Of a stretch of DNA of 64,000 nucleotides, positions 15,923-23,491 are shown piece by piece. Below the pieces are notes generated by a model, which saw only the letters and a list, made by a program, of their open reading frames with translations, did no database searches and was not told where the DNA came from. Made by a program: the position numbers and the translations under genes. Source of the DNA: JANQOH01 sp965214495. Lineage in GTDB: Bacteria; Pseudomonadota; Alphaproteobacteria; UBA7887. The DNA lies in assembly GCA_965214495.1 (NCBI GenBank), contig OZ243958.1, positions 1,860,001-1,924,000 of the forward strand. Reading direction: 5' to 3'. Numbering within the stretch: the first letter of the stretch is position 1; each line of letters begins with the position of its first letter.

Positions 15923-17065
15923 TCAGGCGGCCTGCTGCGCCCGGGCGGCCGGCGCGGCCAGGGCCAGTTCCGCCAGCGCCGCGGCCGGTTTGCGCAGCGG
16001 CGGCGGAAGCCGGTCTTGCGGCCAGCCGCGGTCGGCGAGCGACGGCGCGGCGCGCGCGAACGGGACCGTCAGGTCGGGTTTCTGCGTTACGCCGGCATCG
16101 CGCAGCGCCCGCGCGGCGGTGCGGCGCCCGATCCCGCGCGTGTCGTTCAGCACCAGGACGGCCGGCGCGCCGCGGCCCGGCAGCGCCAGCGCCCGGGCGC
16201 AGCGCCGCGCCCCGGAAACCGTGGGTTCCGCGACCAGCACGCGGGCATCGACCGACGCCGGCGGCGCGAGCCGCGCCGCGGGGTCGTCGATGCCGTCGAT
16301 CAGGACGAGATGCGCGCGCTGCTTCAGTTCGTCGATCAGCCAGCCGACCGCTTCCGGGCGCGGCGACGGCGGCAGCGCCGCGCCCCAGCGATAGCCATAC
16401 ACCGAAATCCGGTCCGACCGCTGCGCGCGCACGCCGTCGACCATCTCCGGCTCGGCCGCCTCCCCGGCGGCGGCGTCGAGGAGCTGGTCCAGGCCCGACG
16501 CCGGCTCGACGTCGAGTTGAAACGGCAGCGCCGGAAACAGCCGGTTCAGGTCGAGCGCGGCGACGTAGCGCCCCTGTTCCGCCGCCGCCAGCGCGACCGC
16601 GACCGCGAGGGTGGTGACGCCGCTGCCGCCGGTTCCGGCGAACGCGACGGCGCGCCCGACCGCCGCCGGCGGCGGCGCCACCGCGCGATCGGCCGCCGCC
16701 CGCACGGCGTCAACAGTGACCGGCTTGACCAGATAGTCGCTGACCCCCGCGAGCAGGATCTCGCGGCTGAAGCGCGCGGTATCGTCGGAGCCGATCGCCA
16801 CCACTGCGGTGCCCACCTCGCAGACCGCCGCCAGTTCGTGGATCGCGCCTGCCGGATAGGACGATTCGTCGAGATCGACGAAGATCAGTTGGGGCGCGGG
16901 GTTCGGGGCGCGCTCCAGCGCCTCGATGGCGTCGCGCACGGCGCCCTGCCACACCTGCGCGTTCGGCCGGTCGATCAGCCCTTCGCGCAGTGCGTCTCCG
17001 GTCTCCGTATCCGTGGCGAAGGCGAACGTCGCCGAGTCCGCGTGCGGCTGCGGGGAATCAACCAT
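15923..17065 (-). CDS. CpaE/TadZ-like pilus localisation protein (copy A)
   Basis: 380 residues. An N-terminal receiver-like domain (QLIFVDLDESS..., YLVKPVTVDAVRAA; ~1-130) is joined to a MinD/ParA-type ATPase-like domain. Its P-loop reads AFAGTGGSGVTTLAVAVAL, without the KGG lysine of active ParA/MinD proteins. CpaE/TadZ proteins place the Tad machine at the pole. It is the first gene of operon A. A second paralogue lies at 32611-33741 with the same architecture and the same P-loop degeneration. The start ATG has only a weak GGGCG upstream. Confidence 0.88.
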   Translation of the reverse strand: MVDSPQPHADSATFAFATDTETGDALREGLIDRPNAQVWQGAVRDAIEALERAPNPAPQLIFVDLDESSYPAGAIHELAAVCEVGTAVVAIGSDDTARFSREILLAGVSDYLVKPVTVDAVRAAADRAVAPPPAAVGRAVAFAGTGGSGVTTLAVAVALAAAEQGRYVAALDLNRLFPALPFQLDVEPASGLDQLLDAAAGEAAEPEMVDGVRAQRSDRISVYGYRWGAALPPSPRPEAVGWLIDELKQRAHLVLIDGIDDPAARLAPPASVDARVLVAEPTVSGARRCARALALPGRGAPAVLVLNDTRGIGRRTAARALRDAGVTQKPDLTVPFARAAPSLADRGWPQDRLPPPLRKPAAALAELALAAPAARAQQAA

Positions 17066-17256
17066 CGCCCGGCCCGTTCACGGCGTCCCGGACTGCAAGT
17101 CGCGCTTTCCAATGCATCCGACAACCCGTTTTGCCGTCGAACCTAACATTCGGGACCCGCTCGCGACAACTGCGAAATCGGTCGTGTCCCGGTTCGAAAT
17201 CGATCCGCCGTCCCGCTGTCATTGCCAGCACGACCCCACGCGAAACGCGACAATTC

Positions 17257-17660
17257 CTGTAGGGGCAACCCTTGTGGTTGCCCACCCTCGTTCCCCGCCT
17301 GCTCGGGGGTTCGGGCGCCCACGAGGGGCGCCCCTACGGGTGCAGGCGGGTTGGCGGCGATTCATATGCCTCAATCGAATCTGTAGGGGCAACCCTTGTG
17401 GTTGCCCACCCTCGTTCTCCGCCTGTTCGGGGGTTCGGGCGCCCACAAGGGGCGCCCCTACGGGTGCAGGCGGGTTGGCGGCGATTCATATGCCTCAATC
17501 GAATCTGTAGGGGCAACCCTTGTGGTTGCCCACCCTCGTTCTCCGCCTGTTCGGGGGTTCGGGCGCCCACAAGGGGCGCCCCTACGGGTGCAGGCGGGTT
17601 GGCGGCGATTCATATGCCCCGATCATACCTGTGGGGGCGACCCTTGTGGTTGCCCTCGTT
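17257..17660. repeat. Tandem array of RAYT-type repeats (about 3.3 units, period 124 bp)
   Basis: Units begin at 17257, 17381, 17505 and 17629. Each holds two convergent palindromes: TAGGGGCAACCCTTGTGGTT (continuing GCCC) and, inverted about 45 bp later, GGGCGCCCACAAGGGGCGCC. A spacer ending ATTCATATGCCTCAATCGAA follows. Each half can fold as a hairpin. The pattern is a bacterial interspersed mosaic element built of paired REPs, next to a RAYT. Confidence 0.9.
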
Positions 17661-17677
17661 TCCCGTCGCCGGCGGCG

Positions 17678-18238
17678 TCAACCCGCCCGCCCCGGCCTCG
17701 CTACCAACGGGTTCTCGCGGTCGAACGACCATCGCGCCGGGTTGTTGACGATATATTCGCGGATCCCCGTCAGCGCTTCATCGTTCCTCACGACGTGTTC
17801 GTAGTAGTTCCGCTGCCACAACCGGTCACGAAACGGGGGCCATGCCATCGTCTTCACACCACGCGCATATTCGACCGTGGTCAACGACTTGTATGCCCCG
17901 ATCACATTCCCCAACCCCGCAGGGGCAACCCCTGGCGCTCCGGCGCCGGGGTCCGCCGTCGCCGTATCGATTACGACGATGCCATGAACGTGATTCGGCA
18001 TGATCACGAACATGTCGAGCTCCATGCCGGGAAACCGGAGCGGCAAGGCTTCCCAAACCCGGCAAACCATCTCCCCGGCGTCGTTCAACCGCATTTCCTC
18101 GCAGGCGACCTCGCCGAACAGACACGACCCGTCCTGCACGACAATGGTCACGAAGTAAGCGCCTGCTTGTGTGTAGTCGTATCCCTTCAGACGGAGCGAT
18201 TGGCGGCGACGGCGTTTCGGGTCGTAGCGTCCGGTCAT
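17678..18238 (-). CDS. REP-associated tyrosine transposase (RAYT, Y1/HUH family)
   Basis: 186 residues. The HUH motif is in MPNHVHGIVV (~80-89), and the catalytic tyrosine is in the RNYYEHVVR segment (~143-151), followed by REYIVNNPARW. This is the RAYT form of IS200/IS605-type single-strand transposases, which recognise and move REP hairpins in trans. It sits between two arrays of paired palindromes, the expected substrate. An Ala/Gly/Pro-rich insert (GAGAPGVAPAGLG) is encoded by a piece resembling the repeat itself (GCAGGGGCAACCCC). All active-site residues are present. Confidence 0.92.
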   Translation of the reverse strand: MTGRYDPKRRRRQSLRLKGYDYTQAGAYFVTIVVQDGSCLFGEVACEEMRLNDAGEMVCRVWEALPLRFPGMELDMFVIMPNHVHGIVVIDTATADPGAGAPGVAPAGLGNVIGAYKSLTTVEYARGVKTMAWPPFRDRLWQRNYYEHVVRNDEALTGIREYIVNNPARWSFDRENPLVARPGRAG

Positions 18239-18254
18239 GTCCCCCGATCGAAAT

Positions 18255-18730
18255 CTGTAGGGGCGGTCCTTGCGGTTGCCCTCGTTTCACCGTCGTTGCT
18301 CACCCATCGAGGAGGGCAACCACAAGGGTTGCCCCTACAGGTGCGGGCGGGTTGGCGGCGATTCATATGCCCCGATTATACCTGTGGGGGCGGCCCTTGC
18401 GGTTGCCCATGTTTCCCCGTCGTTGCCTGCCCATCGAGGAGGGCAACCACAAGGGTTGCCCCTACAGGCGCGGGCGGGTTGGCGGCGATTCATATGCCCC
18501 GATTATACCTGTGGGGGCGGCCCTTGCGGTTGCCCTCGTTTCACCGTCGTTGCCTGCCCATCGAGGAGGGCAACCACAAGGGTTGCCCCTACAGGCGCGG
18601 GCGGGTTGGCGGCGATTCATATGCCCCGATTATACCTGTGGGGGCGGCCCTTGCGGTTGTCCATGTTTCCCCGTCGTTGCCTGCCCATCGAGGAGGGCAA
18701 CCACAAGGGGCGCCCCTACAGGCGGGTCGC
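18255..18730. repeat. Tandem array of RAYT-type repeats (four units, period ~127 bp)
   Basis: Units begin at 18255, 18382, 18509 and 18636. Each pairs CTGTGGGGGCGGCCCTTGCG (plus GTTGCCC) with the inverted GGGCAACCACAAGGGTTGCC, then a spacer identical in type to the one in the left array (GGCGGCGATTCATATGCCCC). The last unit ends in the GGGGCGCCCCTACAGG variant. Unit sequence is more uniform than in the left array, suggesting recent amplification. Confidence 0.9.
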
Positions 18731-18919
18731 TGTCGCCTGGCACACCCGCCCCTTCGCGGCGGCCTGGAGGCGTCGCCGTCCCGCTGTCATTGCCAACACG
18801 AACCCGAACGAACCGCGATAATTTTCAAACCGAGACACTACCGGGCGTCCCGCCCGCTTGCGTGCGAAGCGCTCGAAAGATAAAGTATGGGCGCCGAAAG
18901 TACATGAAAGGGGCCGGGA

Positions 18920-19363
18920 GTGAACACGGCGGATCGCATCGGCCTGTTCGGCGGCTTCGTGGCCCTGGCGGGCCTGTTGGGCGGGCTGGTGCTCTGGCAG
19001 GGCAACGCCTTACGCGCCGACATCAAGGCCTCCGAAGCGCGCGTCGATGCGCGGTTCGAGACCCTCGAGGGGCGCGTCGATGCGCGGTTCGAGACCCTCG
19101 AGGGGCGCGTCGATGCGCGGTTCGAGACCCTCGAGGGGCGCGTCGATGCGCGGTTCGAGACCCTCGAAGAGCGCATGAACGCGCGGTTCGATCAAATGGA
19201 AGCGCGTCTGGTCCGTATCGAGGCCACCCAGGCCGACATCCGCGAGCGACTGGCGGCGCTCGAAACCCGCACGACCACCCTCGAACGCAGGTTCGACACC
19301 GTTGACGCGCGATTGGCGCGGATCGAGGCATCGACGCGCGGGGACACGGCCGAAGCCCCGTGA
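18920..19363 (+). CDS. Membrane-anchored coiled-coil protein with perfect 33-bp repeats
   Basis: 147 residues from GTG at 18920 (AAAGGGGCCGGGA just upstream). Short N-terminus, one membrane helix (LFGGFVALAGLLGGLVLWQ), then four 11-residue repeats RVDARFETLEG and degenerate repeats to the C-terminus. Coiled coil therefore covers about 110 residues. It is a distant relative of the multicopy family to its right: the same layout, NTADRIGLFGGFVALAGLL against NTHDRITLGGFVALAALTV. It lies just outside the right end of the RAYT element. No function is known. The repeat unit could expand or contract by slippage without changing frame. Confidence 0.72.
   Translation: MNTADRIGLFGGFVALAGLLGGLVLWQGNALRADIKASEARVDARFETLEGRVDARFETLEGRVDARFETLEGRVDARFETLEERMNARFDQMEARLVRIEATQADIRERLAALETRTTTLERRFDTVDARLARIEASTRGDTAEAP
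19039..19170. repeat. Four tandem 33-bp repeats inside the coiled-coil gene
   Basis: Starts at 19039, 19072, 19105 and 19138. The first three are identical (GCGCGTCGATGCGCGGTTCG continuing AGACCCTCGAGGG) and the fourth differs only at its end. Unit length is 11 codons. Identity at synonymous positions shows very recent amplification or conversion. Confidence 0.92.
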
Positions 19364-19468
19364 CCCGCCCGACCGCGAAGCGGCGAGCGGTCGGGCGCCG
19401 TCAATCATGTGTCGCGAAACCGCGGGGTGTCGGATCGGCTCAAGCGATGCGCCGGGCACATACGGGCG

Positions 19469-19726
19469 TCATTCCGCTGCCTCGCCGGAGGGCGGCGTGT
19501 CGCGCGCGGTCGCCACATCGACGATGGTCAACACGGCGGACAACTCGCCTTCCAGACGCGCCATGCGCTCGCGAAGGTCGATCTGGCCGTTCTCGAGCCG
19601 TTCCATCCGCGCATCCAAGCGCTCCTCGACGGCGGCTACATCCGACCGCAGCCAGGCGAACAGGGTGACGATCAGCGCCGCCAGCGCGACGAAGCCGCCA
19701 AGCGTGATCCGGTCATGGATGTTCAT
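19469..19726 (-). CDS. Membrane-anchored coiled-coil protein, island family (copy A, shortest form)
   Basis: 85 residues from ATG at 19726 with GGAGGCGCGGCC before it. Membrane helix LGGFVALAALIVTLFAWL, a short coiled coil (VAAVEERLDARMERLENGQ), conserved RERMARLEGELSAVLTIVDV and a Pro/Ser/Glu tail. It carries none of the extra 7- or 11-residue repeats seen in copies B, E and F. The promoter cassette upstream is diverged (TACGAT -10). It lies 60 bp after the AbrB-type gene, on the same strand. Confidence 0.7.
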   Translation of the reverse strand: MNIHDRITLGGFVALAALIVTLFAWLRSDVAAVEERLDARMERLENGQIDLRERMARLEGELSAVLTIVDVATARDTPPSGEAAE

Positions 19727-19786
19727 GGCCGCGCCTCCGTGCGTTTCGCCGCATCGTATCTCAAACGCCAGGTTCCCGAAACCTGT

Positions 19787-20080
19787 TCACGATAGCCGGT
19801 GCGCGGGCGGCTCGCCCTCATGCCGCCGCGCTTCCGCCAGCACCCCCGCCTCCATCTCCGCCAGGGACCTGGGCGGACCGCCGTATGAGAGGCGCCCGAA
19901 CACGTTCTCGGGCCGGGTTTCGGTGAATACGGGCGCAGGTTTCAGCAATACCCCCTCGGGCGTATTCTCCACGACCAGCCGCGTTCCCGCCTCCCAGCGC
20001 AGCGCCTGCCGAATTGCCCTGGGCAGGACGACCTGACCTTTCGTCGAGACCCTGGCGGTCGACCGTTCGAACATGGGCAT
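19787..20080 (-). CDS. AbrB/MazE/SpoVT-type antitoxin-like DNA-binding protein (orphan)
   Basis: 97 residues. The swapped-hairpin AbrB domain is clear: STARVSTKGQVVLPRAIRQAL...GTRLVVENTPEGVLLKP (residues ~7-50). A C-terminal region of VapB-antitoxin type follows (FGRLSYGGPPRSLAEMEAGV). Such proteins normally neutralise a PIN-domain VapC toxin encoded next to them, but no PIN gene follows. The final residues EPPAHRLS and the stop are read from the REP/promoter-cassette sequence, which suggests that repeat insertion cut the original 3' end and removed the toxin. Confidence 0.8.
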   Translation of the reverse strand: MPMFERSTARVSTKGQVVLPRAIRQALRWEAGTRLVVENTPEGVLLKPAPVFTETRPENVFGRLSYGGPPRSLAEMEAGVLAEARRHEGEPPAHRLS

Positions 20081-20216
20081 GGCGGTTCCCCAAGGTTACG
20101 TCCGGGTAAAGCGGAGGCAAGATACACACTCCAGCGGTCGAACCAAGGGCGACATGCCGACATTGCAGGCCGGAATCCCGTTGTCGGCACCGGAGGCAGC
20201 GACAAGTATGCGGGCG

Positions 20217-20507
20217 TCATTCCGCCGTTTCGCCGGAGGGCGGCGTGTCGCGCGCCATCGCCACATCGACGATGGTCAGCACGGCGGACAACTCGCCTTC
20301 CAGACGCGCCATGCGCTCGCGAAGGTCGATCTGGCCGTTCTCGAGCCGTTCCATCCGTGCATCCAGGCGCTCCTCGACGGCGGCGATGTTGGCGCCCAGG
20401 CCCTCCTCCACGGCGGCTACATCCGCCCGCAGCCAGGCGAACAGGGTGACGATCAGCGCCGCCAGCGCGACGAAGCCGCCAAGCGTGATCCGGTCATGGA
20501 TGTTCAT
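20217..20507 (-). CDS. Membrane-anchored coiled-coil protein, island family (copy B)
   Basis: 96 residues from ATG at 20507. Identical in plan to copy A, with one extra 11-residue repeat (VAAVEEGLGAN) before the conserved VEERLDARMERLENGQIDLR segment. The upstream cassette (20508-20577) has the shared promoter, and the MITE at 20578 interrupts it just beyond the -35. Any element further upstream was therefore displaced by 310 bp. Confidence 0.7.
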   Translation of the reverse strand: MNIHDRITLGGFVALAALIVTLFAWLRADVAAVEEGLGANIAAVEERLDARMERLENGQIDLRERMARLEGELSAVLTIVDVAMARDTPPSGETAE

Positions 20508-20533
20508 GGCCGCGCCTCTGTCCGTTTCGCCGC

Positions 20534-20562
20534 ATCATAGCTTGAACGTCCGGCGCCCGAAA
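20534..20562 (-). promoter_or_regulatory. Shared island promoter, copy B
   Basis: On the minus strand, TTTCGG (20562-20557), a 17-bp spacer and TATGAT (20539-20534) lie about 28 bp before the ATG at 20507, followed by the ribosome-binding site GGAGG or a close variant. The same block precedes copies C, D and E and the ImmA-like module. The -10 is good and the -35 weak. Confidence 0.5.
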
Positions 20563-20577
20563 CCTGTTCACGATAGC

Positions 20578-20879
20578 GGTAGTGTCTCAGTTTGAAATCG
20601 ACACACGCGGCGGGACGACCGGGTTCCAGCGTGCCACCATCCCGCCGTCGTCGCCGGCACGGACCGCGACAATCCCTGTAGGGGCAACCCTTGTGGTTGC
20701 CCGCCCTTGTTTCCCGCCTGTTCGAGGGTTCGGGCACCCACAAGGGGCGCCCCTACAGGCGGGTCGATGTCGCTTGGCACACCCGCCCCTTCGCGGCGGC
20801 CTGGAGGCGTCGCCGTCCCGCTGTCATTGCCAACACGAACCCGAACGAACCGCGATAATTTTCAAACTGAGACACTACC
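20578..20879. mobile_element. 302-bp MITE with 20-bp terminal inverted repeats and 8-bp target duplication
   Basis: The left end GGTAGTGTCTCAGTTTGAAA (20578-20597) is the exact reverse complement of the right end TTTCAAACTGAGACACTACC (20860-20879). ACGATAGC occurs directly on both sides (20570-20577 and 20880-20887). The same site is uninterrupted in the paralogous cassettes at 23682 and 24306, proving insertion. The interior contains one pair of RAYT-type palindromes (20681-20760) and no ORF, so it must be moved by a transposase in trans. Confidence 0.92.
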
Positions 20880-20888
20880 ACGATAGCC

Positions 20889-20993
20889 GGTGCGCGGGCG
20901 TCTCGCCCGCATCCGCCCTCGCGGTCACGCCTGAGAGGCGCCGGTAGCCGCCCCTCGCGCCAGACAAGCATGCGGGCGGGACGCCCGCGCACC
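20889..20993. repeat. 105-bp inverted-repeat REP pair (copy 1 of 3)
   Basis: Ends GGTGCGCGGGCGTCTCGCCC and the near-complementary GGGCGGGACGCCCGCGCACC enclose about 55 bp. Further copies are at 23692-23796 and 24315-24419, each upstream of the promoter cassette of a coiled-coil gene. Split halves are at ~24971 and ~25176. The palindromic core equals the REP within the 40-bp repeats at 8034 and 8608. Confidence 0.85.
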
Positions 20994-21074
20994 TGCCTCG
21001 ATCCTGTTATGGAAGGATTCGAGGGAGTCGGGCGTCAGCAATTCCGGTACAGGCGCGTCTTCGGTGCGCGGGCG

Positions 21075-21332
21075 TCATTCCGCCGTTTCGCCGGAGGGCG
21101 GCGCGTCGCGCGCCATCGCCACATCGACGATGGTCAACACGGCGGACAACTCGCCTTCCAGACGCGCCATGCGCTCGCGAAGGTCGATCTGGCCGTTCTC
21201 GAGCCGTTCCATCCGCGCATCCAAGCGCTCCTCGACGGCGGCTACATCCGACCGCAGCCAGGCGAACAGGGTGACGATCAGCGCCGCCAGCGCGACGAAG
21301 CCGCCAAGCGTGATCCGGTCATGGGTGTTCAT
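21075..21332 (-). CDS. Membrane-anchored coiled-coil protein, island family (copy C)
   Basis: 85 residues from ATG at 21332, nearly identical to copy A (same membrane helix, no extra repeats; MNTHDRI start as in E and F). It has the shared promoter immediately upstream (21359-21387). Beyond that the cassette ends abruptly in the 3' end of the ImmA-like gene at 21420. Confidence 0.7.
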   Translation of the reverse strand: MNTHDRITLGGFVALAALIVTLFAWLRSDVAAVEERLDARMERLENGQIDLRERMARLEGELSAVLTIVDVAMARDAPPSGETAE

Positions 21333-21358
21333 GGCCGCGCCTCCGTGCGCTTCGCCGC

Positions 21359-21387
21359 ATCATAGCTTGAACGTCCGGCGCCCGAAA
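21359..21387 (-). promoter_or_regulatory. Shared island promoter, copy C
   Basis: TTTCGG (21387-21382), 17-bp spacer, TATGAT (21364-21359) on the minus strand. Sequence and spacing match copies B, D and E. Confidence 0.5.
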
Positions 21388-21419
21388 CCTGTTCACGAGG
21401 GCCGACTTGCCCGCACGGG

Positions 21420-22781
21420 TCATGAGTCGGCGCCGCGACGGACGACATCCGGCGCGTCCTCCCGGTCGATGCAGCGGTGGTTCACCAATTGAGTCCGGAT
21501 CGTCATCGGCGAGACGTTGAAATACGCGGCCACATCATTCTGCTTTTCCCCGGAATAATCGCCGTCCAGCATGTCATCGACCGCGGCGAACGGGCTCAGC
21601 AACTCGGCGGCGAACGAGCGTTGCGCCTTTTGTCGGTAGCTATACGCGCGCGTCGCGGGGAACAGCCGTTCGGCGGCGTAACCGATCCAGCCGCCGACCA
21701 CGCGATCGCCGATCAGGCGGGCAAGCTCGAACCGCCGCCCGGTTTCCCATTTCGACCTGAGCGATACGCGGCTGCAACCGCCTTCGCGATCGAACACGAA
21801 GGAGATGCCGCCGGAACATCGGTCTTTCCCTGCAATCGCATGACCGGTCGTCCCCGCGAACCCTGCGAGGGATTCGTCGGAAACCGGGCGCCCGTCCAGA
21901 TCCTCCCGATCGCGCAGAAGGCGCGCGGCATACGCCCCCAGGCGCCATGCCTCGGCTTCTCCCGGGCGCGGCCTGTCCGCCGCGTCGTCCAGCGCGACCG
22001 CGTCGTTCGGATCGGCGTCGAAGCCGCTGCGCATCGCGATGGCCGCGATGTCGTCCGCCGACATCATATCGCCCCGGCGGCGACCATGCCACGCGGTGTC
22101 GGCGGCCACCTCACCCAGCGCCTGTTCGCCCAGCGCCGCCGCATCGCGAAGATGGCGGTGTATCGCCTCTTGGTCGGCTTCGTCGGGGTCGCAGCCGAGC
22201 TGCGCTTCCAGGCGCCGGAAGCGCGCGAGTTCCGGGTCCTCGCGTTCGGTCTTCAGATCGCTCCAGATCCGGCGCAGGTTGGTTTCGCGAAGATCGCGCC
22301 CCTCGAGCCGGGTCAGAACGCTTTCCACGAAGCCGTCGATGGCGGTTTCCAGTTCGGTCGCCGGAACCGCCTCGCGTCCCAACGGCCCGAAATAGCGAAA
22401 AAGAACCGTGTCGGGATTTCGGGACGGTTCGGAGTCCAGGAAGGAATGCACTCCGTCCGAGAAGATCGCGATGTCGGGCCAAGCGTAGCCCCCGCCGATG
22501 GCCGACATTCGGTGAGCGAAATCCCAACCGCGTTCGGAATCCGCAGCGGAGGGACGCCCGAGCTCCCAGCGGATGCGCCACCAGTTCCACGCGAGCCATT
22601 CGGCGAGAGGATAGCCGGCGACATACGGGCCGCGGCGGATTTCCCGCCGCTCCGTGTCAACGCCCTCGGTCAACAGCCTGTCGTTCGCCGTCACCGCGAA
22701 CAGGCCGAACGTCGCCCGTTCTTCCGCCGGGCCGTCGGCAAGAACTTCGGAAGAGAGGGAGACCGTCAGCCTGCCGGACAT
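21420..22781 (-). CDS. Unknown protein with ImmA/IrrE-like C-terminal region
   Basis: 453 residues from ATG at 22781; a GTG at 22793 is also possible. The upstream gene overlaps the start by 16 bp, so the two are translated together. The N-terminal ~200 residues are unfamiliar (FGLFAVTANDRLLTEGVD, PLAEWLAWNWWRIRWELGRP). The C-terminus, SYRQKAQRSFAAELLSPFAA then VAAYFNVSPMTIRTQLVNH, is the part of ImmA/IrrE metallopeptidases that follows the active site, including the HTH-like NVSPMTIRTQL. No HEXXH is seen, so it is probably not an active protease. ImmA/IrrE proteins act on repressors or serve as toxin-antitoxin partners. The gene is less GC-extreme than its neighbours. Confidence 0.6.
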   Translation of the reverse strand: MSGRLTVSLSSEVLADGPAEERATFGLFAVTANDRLLTEGVDTERREIRRGPYVAGYPLAEWLAWNWWRIRWELGRPSAADSERGWDFAHRMSAIGGGYAWPDIAIFSDGVHSFLDSEPSRNPDTVLFRYFGPLGREAVPATELETAIDGFVESVLTRLEGRDLRETNLRRIWSDLKTEREDPELARFRRLEAQLGCDPDEADQEAIHRHLRDAAALGEQALGEVAADTAWHGRRRGDMMSADDIAAIAMRSGFDADPNDAVALDDAADRPRPGEAEAWRLGAYAARLLRDREDLDGRPVSDESLAGFAGTTGHAIAGKDRCSGGISFVFDREGGCSRVSLRSKWETGRRFELARLIGDRVVGGWIGYAAERLFPATRAYSYRQKAQRSFAAELLSPFAAVDDMLDGDYSGEKQNDVAAYFNVSPMTIRTQLVNHRCIDREDAPDVVRRGADS

Positions 22782-23203
22782 CTGCCCCGCCACTCCTCAA
22801 CGATCAATTGCCGCATGGCGTCATCGTTGTCGCCCAGCGCATAGCCGTGATAGTTCCGGCTGCCGGCTTCGAGTTTGGCTTCATACGCCTGCCCGTCGTC
22901 ATCGACCGCCCAGACATATTTCGGCAATCCGCCCGCGGGAATACGGCTGATCAAACCCCGCCTCACGCCTTCGCGGAAGAGCGCCCGCGCTTCATCGCGT
23001 CGGACGCTCCGGGCGCCATCGCACAGCGACTTGTTCGGGCGCGGGTTTACCGGTGGGTCGAAGCCATAGTCGGCGGGCGTTCGCTTGTGATGCGCGCTGC
23101 CGATATAGCACGCCTCGTCCAGGAGACGGCGGAGAACGTTCGGGTCTATGTCGCGGCGCGGGACGACTCTGCGCTTCGGGTTGTTTCCCTGGCGTCTCGG
23201 CAT
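22766..23203 (-). CDS. Unknown small basic protein, partner of the ImmA-like gene
   Basis: 145 residues from ATG at 23203 with GAAGGAAG as ribosome-binding site. The basic N-terminus (MPRRQGNNPKRRVVPRR) is followed by SAHHKRTPADYGFDPPVNPRP and NKSLCD. Then comes RALFREGVRRGLISRIPAGG, then LPKYVWAVDDDGQAYEAKLE and a final NYHGYAL. I know this layout only as an uncharacterised family found next to other accessory genes. Its stop overlaps the ImmA-like gene and both lie behind the shared island promoter. A toxin-antitoxin or defence pair is an inference from size, overlap and context. Confidence 0.6.
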   Translation of the reverse strand: MPRRQGNNPKRRVVPRRDIDPNVLRRLLDEACYIGSAHHKRTPADYGFDPPVNPRPNKSLCDGARSVRRDEARALFREGVRRGLISRIPAGGLPKYVWAVDDDGQAYEAKLEAGSRNYHGYALGDNDDAMRQLIVEEWRGRCPAG

Positions 23204-23272
23204 CGAAGGGCTTCCTTCAGACCTGCTTACCGGGTTTTCCCGACGCCGGTCGTCCTGCGACCGCTTTGCCGC

Positions 23273-23301
23273 ATCATAGCTCGAACGTCCGGCGCCCGAA
23301 A
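23273..23301 (-). promoter_or_regulatory. Shared island promoter in front of the ImmA-like module
   Basis: TTTCGG (23301-23296), 17-bp spacer, TATGAT (23278-23273) on the minus strand. The ~55-bp block (GCCGCATCATAGCTCGAACG and onward) is nearly identical to those of the coiled-coil genes, but the sequence between it and the ATG at 23203 is different. Confidence 0.5.
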
Positions 23302-23491
23302 CCTGTTGACGATAGCCGGGCGCCGGCGCTGCCGACTCTCGCGCGCTACGGGGTCGGGCGCCCGTGCGGATGCGGGCGGGTGGGCGACGATTCATGTGCT
23401 CCGATCATGCCTGTGGGGTCGGGCGCTTGCGGTTGTCCATGTTTCCCCGTCGTTGCCTGCCCATCGAGAAGGGCAACCACAAGGGTTGCCC

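Larger units (their letters stand above)
17180..18842. mobile_element. Composite element: inverted-repeat ends, two REP arrays and a RAYT
   Basis: The left end GGTCGTGTCCCGGTTCGAAA (17180-17199) and the reverse complement of the right end at 18821-18842 (GGTAGTGTCTCGGTTTGAAA) agree at 17 of 20 positions. Adjacent inner sequences (CCGTCCCGCTGTCATTGCCA near each end, in opposite orientation) also match. Between them lie a four-unit array, a RAYT gene and another four-unit array. No target duplication was seen at the borders. The same ends bound the 302-bp MITE at 20578 and the element at 45290. The unit could be a RAYT-carrying parent element or repeats accumulated inside a MITE. Confidence 0.55.
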
